Shown here: in pieces, positions 55,554 to 64,000 of the stretch | How the letters are laid out: each line of letters begins with the position of its first letter | Numbering within the stretch: position 1 is the stretch's first letter | DNA from: Sabellastarte sp. h YS-2021 | Taxonomy: Eukaryota > Annelida > Polychaeta > Sabellida > Sabellidae | Assembly (NCBI GenBank): GCA_964017235.1 | Contig: OZ024933.1 | Location: forward strand, 5,025,962-5,089,961 | Reading direction: 5' to 3' | DNA length: 64,000 nucleotides | Position numbers and translations under genes: made by a program | The notes under the pieces: model-generated | What the model was told of the DNA's origin: nothing | Seen by the model: the letters and a program-made list of their open reading frames with translations, nothing else | Databases searched by the model: none

Positions 55554-58500
55554 GTATGTTATTTATTTATAATCTGTTATACTGTTGTAGCTATGCCACT
55601 TGAAGTGCCATTTTTAATGTAACACTGATTAGTGCTTAATACCCCAATCCACTTTATGAGTTAATCCATTCTCCCGAAAATTGAGTTCTTTATAGATTGT
55701 GGTCATGGCAATAGTAGATATTTGTCCTATTTTTGAGCTCATTAAAACCTTTGTGAGTAAGCATTTATGTCCAGAGTATTCACAAACAATTGCATCAGTC
55801 ATAAGTCATGTCATATCAGTCATGTGCTGCGAAAAACCCTGAATAGGGTCTCTGAAGTGACACTTCCACCTCACAAGTCTGATAAGACATTGGCTCACCA
55901 GTTTGCTTCCTTTTTCCATAATTAAATCAAGACAATAAGAAATACTTTCATCCCCTCTGGCACTGAAAAGGATGTTCGTCCTTCTTATCCTACGAAAATT
56001 ACTGCCTTTACTGAAATTCCTCAAGATACTGTTGACAAAATCATCAAAGACTCGCCTACAAAATCTTGTATGTTGGACCCTTGGCCTACATTTCTTATCA
56101 AAGAATGTAGTGACATAATATAACCATCAATTACAAAATTAGTTAACTGCTCACTCATGGAGAGTTGTGTCCCTGATGGTTTTAAAACTGCTGTAGTTAG
56201 TCCTCTTCTTAAAAAGGCTACTTTTCCGGCACATGACTTTACAAACGATGGTCCTGTACCTGGCCTCAGTTTCATATCTAAATTGGTTTGAATGAGTGGT
56301 TGCTAAGCAACTGTTAGAACACATTCATGTCCATAACTTAGACAATCCATATAAATCAGCATACAAAACAAGTCACTCAATTGAGACAGCTCTTCTTATA
56401 AAAAATGAAGTTCACCTATCTTTGTGCAGAGGCGAACCTACTGCCCTGATACTGCTCAACCTCTCAGCAGCATTTAATAAAATTGAACCCTTCTTCATTG
56501 TCTTCAGACCTGGTTTGGAAATGGTGGTTCTGTTCTGAAAGGGTTTACCTCCTACCTATCTGAGCACTATCAGTCAATAAAAATTGGTTCTACTCTCTCT
56601 ATTTGTAAACTCCTGTTTGGTGTGCCCCAAGGCTCTGTCTTGGGTCCTTTATTACTTTCTCTGTATACAACCCCCTTAGTTTGGTTATTGGTAAACACAA
56701 AGGAGTAAAGTTTCATTGTTATGCAGATGACACTCAAGTCTATATCCATCTATCCCAGACGAATTCATCTGCTGCCTTCAAAAAGTTGAACAGGTACTTG
56801 GACAATATAAAGGAGTGGATGTCAACCAGTAAACTCAAATTTAATCCAGATAAAACTGAGTTGATTGTGTTTGGTTAAAAAAGATAGAGGGACAAATTTT
56901 AATGCTTATTTTCCATCTACCATCTTGAGTAGTCCTCTCTTCCCTGCTGAGTCAGTCAAGAATCTGGGTGTGTGGTTCGATTCTGATATTTCGTTGTCCA
57001 AACAAAAGTTGTTTTGTGCTACACCGTGATTTTAGACGTCAGGCAGTTTCTTAATCATGATGCTTCTGTACTTGTGGCCAATGCTCTTGTTAGTAGTTGG
57101 TTGGAATACTGTAACTCACTTTTCAGGAGTCTCTCTAAGTTCATTCTTTGTAAATTACAGTGCATCCAAAACAGTGCAACTAGAATCGTATTAAATACTA
57201 GTAGATACACTAGTATAACTCCTGTTCCTCAGACACTGTGTTGGCTTCCTGTTGAACATTGCCCAGTCTTCGAAACATCCACCCTTGTTTATAAGTTTCT
57301 CTACACTGGTTTTCCCAAGTATTTTGCTCCATACATCTCTTTCTGCAGCAGATCCTACAATACCAGGTGCAGTCAGAGTGGTGGTAATTTCCTTATCATT
57401 TATAAGTTTTGATTGTCAGTCCATAAATCTGTCAAACAGTTTGGTTATAGTTTTGCTTTTGATGCTCCCGCTGTTTGGAATGCTCTTCTTGAGGAGATTT
57501 GTGTCCCCCTCTCTGGACTCCTTTAGAAAACAACTCAAAACTTACCTTTCCACCAAGGCATACCCTCCACAGTCTTACTTACCCCCTGGCATTCTCTGTG
57601 GTGCGTGGACTCTTTTCCGTCCCGAGATATTGAAATTGGTTGACCGTTTTTGTTTTGTTGCACCTTAGCTTCCACTTTGAATAGGGGAGATTAAGCGCTA
57701 TAAAAGTCTAATTAGAATTAAAATAATGAGGGTACAGCATTTCTTAATGGCACTACAATTTTCTGAATGGTGCTACAACTTATAAAGTAGATATGTCTAA
57801 TCCTTGTTTCTATAAGAATCGTGTCGATTGATTTTCTCCACAACGAGCACCCCCTTCCCTCCCAAGTACATCACAAGTGTGGTCTGTGGTTATAGTTACA
57901 AGGTATTTTCAGGAGTTGCAACACTGAGGAACAACTTATGAGGGTGATCTTTTCAACCGTATGATTTAGTTACTCTGGATAACTCACATGGTTTATCACT
58001 TTTCTTCATATTTACAACCAGATCTGTCAAGGTGGCCTGGATAGAAAAAAGGCACTGTGTACTAGCTGGTCAAAATTCTTCACTGAAAACCATCCGGTAT
58101 TGACAAGCAACCACCAAGTTTTAGCAATTCAGGTTTAGCCAAGAACCTACAGCCAGAGAGTTTCGAGATGAGTTTACCTCCCACAACACCATGCCTCCTT
58201 ATGACAATGAAATATTGACCTGCATAAGAGATTGTATGAATGATGTTACAGTCACGGAGCTAATTCAGTAGCAATAATGGATTGCTTTCAAGTTGCAACA
58301 GGAAAAGATAAAAAGTTTTGCTTAGCAAATTTATTTAACTAAAATAGCAATTTCATTCAATTGAGATGCTCATAATAGTTCGTACAATAATGCAATAATA
58401 AAACTAATGTGACCTGACCACATTCCTATCCAGGTAATTAACAGTTAAGTTTGTCCACTGTATCCAGCAATCTGTCTTGTGATCCATTCGGTGTTTAGAA

Positions 58501-59155
58501 AATCACAAAGATTATATCCAAAGATCCGTTCAGTGTATTGAGCGCTTATATTTAACAAGGACGAAAGGAGTTTCGGTCCATTAGAGATATGATAGGTGGA
58601 TTGGAGTGGTTAACCCATCCCATTACTAATGTATCCCATCTCCACTTTACTTCTGTAAAAGAAAAAAAAATGGTCATTATGGCCATGCCACAATTGTTGA
58701 AAGTCCAGAAACAAATAAATGCAAAAAAGTGATATCTAAAATCATTAGCATTGCTGGAGTTCGTGCTTTAAAATGTTAAACTATGCTTCTTGGCCAGGCA
58801 AAACGTATCATGCATTTACCAAAGGTGTTACACTCTTTTTCTTCAGAAAAAAAAGATATTTGTCCTGGACATATCCTACAGCTCTATAGGTTAATCTGAC
58901 CCACACATATTTTCTTATGTAAATGTTTAACAATAAAGTCCAAGATAGTTGTGCTTGTTTGATATAAATGAAAGTATTAAGGCTTGTGCCAAACTTTATT
59001 TACATTGATTAGAACCAGAAAGTGCTAAACTTCTTTTAGATGGAAAACAATAACTGTGGGGACGTTTAAAGGACATGTAATGCAAAAATAAACACTCTAT
59101 CATATTACTTGTGTTGTTCTTTTATTCATTTTTTTGTTTGTTTGTTTATTTGTAG
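55554..59155 (+). other. GCNT-like gene, intron 2 (3.6 kb)
   Basis: GT-AG intron (GTATGT ... TTTATTTGTAG), phase 0. It contains L2 LINE copy C in the sense orientation. From 57740 to 59155 I see no other supported feature. Confidence 0.65.
55810..57728 (+). mobile_element. L2-type LINE (copy C), 5' truncated
   Basis: RT text on the + strand, from about 55900: TFIPSGTEKDVRPSYPTKIT, YKSAYKTSHSIETALL, LILLNLSAAFNKI (normally SAAFDTIDH), LFGVPQGSVLGPLLLSLY, FHCYADDTQVYIHL, MSTSKLKFNPDKTELIVFG, LVSSWLEYCNSLFRSL, and CWLPVEHCPVFETSTLVYKF. It ends with LKTYLSTKAYPP and the 3' motif AAGCGCTATAAAAGTC plus ATTAGAATTAAAAT. The endonuclease is missing. Breaks include frame changes near 56290, 56520, 56660, 56878, 57030 and 57410, and the stop TAA near 56123. 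It lies in intron 2 of the GCNT-like gene. Confidence 0.88.
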
Positions 59156-59298
59156 AAGAGTCACACCATAAGAGATGGGAAATTAGAGATGACTAAACTT
59201 GACCACTCCTTGAATAACTGCACTGAGTTCAAGACACATTATGGTTACCTGAACAAACCCTTATTTCAAGAAGAAGTAGATTTCCCTTTAGCCTTCAG
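59156..59298 (+). CDS. GCNT-like N-acetylglucosaminyltransferase, exon 3 (start of catalytic domain)
   Basis: A 143-bp exon between acceptor TTATTTGTAG and donor CAG|GTAAGC. It enters in phase 0 and leaves in phase 2. It reads KSHTIRDGKLEMTKLDHSLN, then NCTEFKTHYGYLNKPLF and QEEVDFPLAF. The 'C-x-x-F ... EExxFPLAFS' block is the hallmark opening of the Branch/GT14 catalytic domain; the split codon AG would give the expected Ser or Arg next. The exons with the UDP-GlcNAc site are not seen before 64000, so the gene continues to the right. Confidence 0.85.
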
Positions 59299-59929
59299 GT
59301 AAGCTATCTAGCATTTGTGAAGACGAGATGCTATGGTGTGCCCACAAATATATAAAATGTGTGTTTTAAACTTGAAAATCTTAAGTTATACATGTTCTTT
59401 CATTTCTATAGTGTGATATGATATATATACAATAACAACTTAAATCAAATAAGTTTATAGGAAAGCATTTCTAGACCTTTGCAAAGGCAGAAGAGTATCA
59501 GTAGTGTTACTAGAGCCTGGTGAGCTTTACTCCAATAAAAAATGATATATTATTTGTATCTTATTTTAAGAATAGCAACTACTCTCATTGTTGCAAAAAC
59601 CCATTTAAAGATTTTAAAAAATATTTGAAAATGTAATGTCACAAATTCCCTATACTCTCTCATTCAGGGCTTTAATGTCATGTGTCACTTACAGATTTCA
59701 ATAGGTCTTTGGAAAATATAATGTCAGGAATGATTTTGAGAAAATTTTGAAAATAAAACTTTACTTATAGGATATGGTTTTGTCCTGAATCATTGTATTA
59801 TCATTGTATATATAAATTAACATCTCTCCCTATTTTTGAACCTATTTATAACACATATAGTCACAAATCCTGCCTGTTTATTATTACATTTGCTGTTCCT
59901 CAAGGTTGTTAAAATATAATTACTAAATA
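59299..59929. other. GCNT-like gene, start of intron 3
   Basis: Apart from the donor, no feature is supported. The intron must run at least to the window end and holds the next three elements. Confidence 0.45.
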
Positions 59930-60330
59930 TTGACCATGCAACATGTCTGTATAGTAGAATTGTTAATTAGTCTACATTTGAATCACTTAAGGAATTGGAA
60001 TAATAATAATGAAGTATCAACCTTCAAATCTCGCATTATTATAGATCATCTAATACAGATAAGTTTCTTCATTCTTCAGCATAATCTATTACAAATGCTT
60101 GAGTTTTATTGTGACTGTCTGACTCGATATATGAAACATAGTTCCTTTGGACTAACAGAAACAGGCACAGATAGTATTTATATGGTGATTAATGCTGAAA
60201 CCGTGGATCAATGTATCAAGCCAAATGATAAGGACAGGTATGAAAAGATATTTTTGGATCCTGTTCGGATGACAAAAATCAAAGGTGGTTTCATAGAAGA
60301 TGTTGTTCTGAACATTATGCTCTAGATTAT
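59930..60330 (+). pseudogene. Polinton-like DNA polymerase B, palm-region remnant
   Basis: The frame contains MLEFYCDCLTRYMKHSSF followed by ETGTDSIYMVINAETVD. In intact relatives this is 'LEFYYDFLDKYxxRSDFxLxxMDTDSLYMAxS', with the DTDS catalytic motif of family-B polymerases (here TGTDS). CIKPNDKDRYEKIF follows as in that family. The piece covers only the C-terminal palm segment. Confidence 0.75.
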
Positions 60331-60599
60331 AGGTTTTGTGCCACATATAAACTAGAGTTTCAGGGTATAAAAATGGTCTCTGGATGTTCTAAATTGTACT
60401 TATGTACTTAGACCAGTACACACCTTGTCTTTAGAATGAATAGATCAGATATGTTTACTTATTCATAAGAGAAAATCTTAATTACTTATTTCTTTTGTAA
60501 AATGCAAGTTTTATCAGATGGAATTACCACAAAACCCTAAGCCATTGTTTAAGTTCCTGGAATACTGATTTTACTGTAGTAAATCAGGTTCAGGATCCA

Positions 60600-60930
60600 A
60601 TGTCAGGTATGTTTCATTGTAAAATTAATATAAACAAACTATCCTTCAGTTCCATTGAACAGATATTTTATATCTTACATGCCAAACCATTTAATGTGAA
60701 AGATTTATTAGAGGCAATCATCCAATGTAATGATCAATTAGATATTGATCCCACAGTTAAAGACCTCAATACCAAAAACGTAATTTCTCAGGGACTGTTT
60801 CAATCATGAAATACTGTATTCGACTTAAATTCGATCAATCACTGGAATTCCGAGAAAGATTGGCAGAGGTTCAAAATAAAGTTTTATTTTACAAACAATC
60901 TAATTTCAAGAAGATTGAGGCTATATTTTG
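60600..60930 (+). pseudogene. Unassigned coding remnant beside the polymerase
   Basis: Frames read MSGMFHCKININKLSFSS and LLEAIIQCNDQLDIDPTV. A neighbouring frame gives SLEFRERLAEVQNKVLFY. They look like real protein (helical, charged) in the same orientation as the polymerase piece, but I do not recognise the family. Probably part of fossil B. Confidence 0.4.
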
Positions 60931-61189
60931 AAGGGTTAATAAGCTATTAAATTATTATATGCTATAGACGAGGGCTCAATTGCAGGGATTAATATTATGG
61001 GTCACATTTCACATTATTAAAGAAAATAAACTGACATTTATAATTTGACATAATAGTATTTTTAATTATATTCAAACTAGAAATACACATCATTGTCTTT
61101 GGTGGTTTCTGCATATACATGTTTACACTTTAAGAAGCCTTAGATTGATAAAATTCTTAAGACAAAAACATCATCACAATTGCCTCATT

Positions 61190-61600
61190 TAATTGTAAAT
61201 TTTCCCCAAACTGTGACAGAATCGTATTGAAATTCATATCTCTAGCTGTAAAATAAACAGAATAATCCACACATATTGGTTGTGTAATCCAGCAGTCTTT
61301 TGTCATTGTACCTGTATGTCTTATTTTTTACTGATTAATAAATTATGACTATATCTTAGTGGTTTTCTTCCGAGAGAATCAAATTGTTCTACTCGATTAT
61401 TTGGTTTAAAATGAAGTACTACCCAGTGGGTTCCTTCTTCTTCTGAGTTGTCCTGATTTACAACAATGATTGAAGGAATTGTTACATTATCAGGAATCAT
61501 ATCAAATCAGATACACCCATAAAATCTTTTTTTAATCATAGGATCCACAAGCATTACTCTTTTTTAATCAAATTTGAATCCATCAGGTTATTGTCCCACT
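61190..61600 (-). pseudogene. Polinton-like adenovirus-type cysteine protease remnant
   Basis: Minus-strand text near 61480-61400 includes IPSIIVVNQDN and GTHWVVLHF, then EQFDSLGRKPLRYSHNLLI. Near 61250-61195 it ends SQFGENLQLNE. The 'GTHWVxLxF...xxFDSLGxxPL' block with catalytic His is the core of the adenain-like (C5) proteases encoded by Polintons, which process capsid proteins. Broken in a few places. Confidence 0.7.
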
Positions 61601-61634
61601 TTTACTTTGATCTTTTCTTAATATCTTATGCCAC

Positions 61635-62955
61635 TGTTCCACCAACGGCCAAAGCCCCGGTCCTGTCTGGGACCCTTAATCATGGACAGTCGGTGAAAAA
61701 AGAGTAAAATGGACGGGAATACTGAATCGGTATTGAAGCCTGGGATTAAGTCTAAGCCCAAAGGACTAAGCCCCGACTAACACCCAATAAAGTTCCAGCG
61801 TCCTCAGGCCTCCTCAGCCTTCCCCAGACCAATGTGGTCGATTCTTGGTTTGCAGAAAAACTGGATTTTCTGGGTATATATATAAATTCTGCGATCTAAT
61901 TATCATTACTTTTATAGGAACTCAGCAGGATGCCACCTTTTAAGGGAAGACAACAACTTCAACGACAACTTAGGGCTTTTTTAGTTTTTATTCAGAAACA
62001 TACAATGATGTATTTGCTATTTCTACATCGACCACAGCAACCACCACCAGCACCACCACCACTACCACCAGCAGTCAGACAGAGACCTAGCAGAGGGCAC
62101 AAAATCTGGGTCAGGCCATGGCTACTACAGAGAGAGGAGAGGGGAGCCTACCACAACATTATGGCTGAACTGTATGCTACAGACATTCCAGGTTTCACCA
62201 ATTATATGAGGATGACCCCAGAATTTTTTTAAATGATAAAGACCAGACTCGAACCATGTATAGCCAGGCAGGCCACAAACTACAGAGCTCCAATCAGTGT
62301 TGGGGAGAAGTTAGCCCTCACCATCAGATATCTGGCCACTGGAGAGTCATACACATCATGATCCTGTCAGTTCAGGGTTGGCAGATCCACCATCTCCAAG
62401 TTTCTACCAGAGGTCTGCAGGGCCATCCAGGATGATTTCACCAGAGAGTACCTCAAATGTCCTACTGCTCCAGATGAGTGGAAAGAACTGGAATGGAAAT
62501 TCAGGATCAGGTGGAATGTTCCACATGCCTTGGGAGCCCTTGATGTTATGCATGTGGCCCTGAAGAAACCCAAGAACACTGGAGCCCTGTACCACAACTG
62601 CAAGGGATTATTTTCCATAGTAATATTGGCCTTGGTAGATGGACAGTACAAGTTCAGATGGGTGGATGCTGGTACAGCTGGATCTTGCTCAGATGCCCAG
62701 ATATTTAATGCCTCTCAGCTGAAGAGGAAGATTGAGGATGGCAAGATAGGCTTCCCTGACCCAGCACCTATAACCCAGGGTGGTAGAGATGTCCCGTACT
62801 TCATTCTGGCAGATGATGCCTTTGCCCTGAAGACCTGGCTAATGAAACCCTATGGCAGAAGGATGTTAACTAGAGAGGAAAGGATTGCCAACTACAGAAT
62901 ATCAAGGGGCAGGAGAGTTGTTGAAAATGCTTTTGGCATCCTGGTCTTAAAGGTG
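61635..62955 (+). mobile_element. PIF/Harbinger transposon, 5' end plus transposase
   Basis: It starts with TGTTCCACCA, the same terminus as the MITE at 33718. Subterminal text follows (GACTAAGCCCCGACTAA, CGTCCTCAGGCCTCCTCAG), also shared with that MITE. A transposase frame begins at 61930. No matching right terminus (TGGTGGAACA) occurs before 64000, so it is 3' truncated or extends past the window. Confidence 0.75.
61930..62955 (+). pseudogene. Harbinger (DDE_4, HARBI1-like) transposase
   Basis: The start MPPFKGRQQLQRQLRAFL is followed by a Pro-rich tract (near residues 37-55), then RGHKIWVRPWLLQREERGAY and FTNYMRMTPEFF, typical of HARBI1-like N-termini. A stop (TAA) follows at about 62230. 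The middle (TNYRAPISVGEKLALTIRYL, FRVGRSTISKF) holds a TGA near 62358. The catalytic region reads GALDVMHVAL, VDAGTAGSCSDAQIF, FILADDAFAL and ENAFGIL, so the three acidic residues of the DDE triad are present. Homology stops near 62950, short of the normal C-terminus, so at least two stops and a 3' loss disable it. Confidence 0.85.
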
Positions 62956-64000
62956 TACTCCCCATTTTTTTCAACTCCATTTTATTCACTAAATATGTTT
63001 TTATAACATTCTTTATGAAACCTATATATTTCAAGAACCCATACATTGTTTTAATTAGGAAATAAATTAAGATCAAGTACATGTGCTAATGTTTGTATAC
63101 AAAGGTTTGTTTTGAAACCACCTGTCACATGACCACAGAAAAATTTTGAGCAGACCAATCAGAGTAGAGCACTCCCTAGCTTTCAACCACTGTGGTTTTT
63201 CACCATTATCCTCTTTTTTATTGCTGGAATAAAGCTGTGTTTCCTTAATGCTGATCACTGTCGACTGATGGTGATCCCTGTGATTCCATATACAGATATA
63301 TGGTATGTGTATGTAAATAAAACCATATTTTTTGTAACTCGATATTTACCACCTCAACCATGAAGGTTATGTTTGGTGTGCACAGACAATGATGAATATT
63401 TTTATGATTTTTTGGGTGGGTAGAGCATTGTCAAAAAAGAAGGGGTCAAAGGTTTTGAAAGATCAGTGTCATATTCTGGACCCTAAAAACTCCTGAATAT
63501 TTAGAAATGCACCCTATTGGAGGTCAATGCTCTCAAATTGATTTCTGGGGTTGAGTTTGTTTGTTTTTCTTCATAATATCTTTGAGATATTAGTAATTTT
63601 TTCATCATTCTTCACAGTACTATTCATCAAGCATGCCCATACATAGTGAAATATGTATAGGTAGATATAACAACTATTGCTTTGGTTCACTGCCCAACTG
63701 CTCTGATAGCTGAATTTCACCATACAGACAGAAAACAGGAATAAGGTTAGCAATTACCCATTAACATTAACCATGATTGAGTGCGCAGAAACATTTAGAG
63801 TAAAATCAGATGTAGAGATAAAAATGAACGGTCGGTGATCACTGATGTGGAAGTACCCACTAAGACAATGAGGTGTGTGACATCCAGCTGAGTTTCCAAC
63901 ACATTATATCACCAACACTTATATACCAACACATGCTTTCAGCTCATCCTGTTAAATGCATCTCACCTTATATAAATTTGTAAGTCTAAACTTAACGCTT
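62956..64000. other. Unassigned DNA to window end
   Basis: Presumably intron 3 of the GCNT-like gene. The sequence starting GGTGTACTCCCC directly after the transposase break could be the edge of another insertion, but I see no second edge. No other feature is supported. Confidence 0.35.

Larger units (their letters stand above)
59930..61620. mobile_element. Polinton-like element (fossil B): polymerase and protease ends
   Basis: A + strand family-B polymerase segment (59930-60330), an unassigned + strand segment (60600-60930) and a minus-strand adenovirus-type cysteine protease segment (61600-61190) converge. Polymerase plus this protease type indicates a Polinton/Maverick or adintovirus-like element. 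Convergent polymerase and protease genes differ from the same-strand order in fossil A, so the two are probably different lineages. Broken in many places; ends not found; old. Confidence 0.65.

Noticed and set aside
62367-62651. 94-residue minus-strand frame
   Set aside because: Antisense to the Harbinger transposase catalytic region.

Overview
The window is AT-rich animal nuclear DNA, probably from a mollusc or another lophotrochozoan. The reasons are: no bacterial operons; spliced exons with GT-AG borders; several copies of a tRNA-derived SINE whose tail carries the CGACGTAAAACCCC motif familiar to me from bivalve genomes; and a mix of L2-type and RNase H-bearing I-type LINEs, Penelope-like, DIRS-like, Polinton-like and Harbinger elements that is common in such genomes. 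I could not search a database, so the taxon is an inference.

Host genes are sparse. The clearest is a core-2 type N-acetylglucosaminyltransferase (GCNT family, Glyco_transf_14) on the + strand. Exon 1 (42026-42199) encodes a signal-anchor. Exon 2 (55434-55553) and exon 3 (59156-59298) encode the stem and the start of the catalytic domain. The remaining catalytic exons must lie beyond 64000. Intron 1 is about 13.2 kb and filled with mobile elements; intron 2 is 3.6 kb and holds an L2 LINE. Upstream at 26.4-28.7 kb are one good and one weak candidate exon of an unidentified + strand gene, plus a decayed leucine-rich-repeat pseudogene.

The rest is layered mobile DNA. 1-4.5 kb: fossil DIRS-like tyrosine-recombinase retroelement (minus strand). 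5.3-6.9 kb: a SINE-like tRNA head, a small MITE and a SINE with target-site duplications. 8.4-13.0 kb: decayed L1/Tx1-like LINE end abutting a Penelope-like element, whose 3' part is repeated in inverted orientation. 15.4-24.1 kb: a nest, an L2-type LINE split by a nearly full-length I-type LINE that is itself split by a SINE, with a second SINE in the outer LINE; target-site duplications support each layer. 29.2-36.1 kb: a broken Polinton-like element with polymerase, packaging ATPase, integrase and capsid remnants, interrupted by a Harbinger-type MITE and an L2 scrap. 37.1-38.0 and 48.8-50.2 kb: two further DIRS-like gag fossils. 39.0-41.6 kb: two related terminal-inverted-repeat elements, one split by a SINE. 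43.0-44.0 and 53.9-54.6 kb: further DNA transposon shells, the latter pogo/Tigger-like. 51.2-53.5 kb: an L2 LINE with an 85-bp minisatellite inside. 55.8-57.7 kb: another L2 LINE. 59.9-61.6 kb: a second Polinton-like fossil (polymerase and convergent cysteine protease). 61.6-63 kb: a PIF/Harbinger transposon of the same family as the 33.7 kb MITE, with its DDE residues still readable.

Most long open frames are retroelement remnants or their antisense shadows. No tRNA or rRNA gene and no CRISPR array was seen. The most interesting observations are the 2A-like motif in the L2 LINE, the nested LINE/LINE/SINE block, the two Polinton-like fossils each next to or split by the same Harbinger family, and the expanded GCNT intron.
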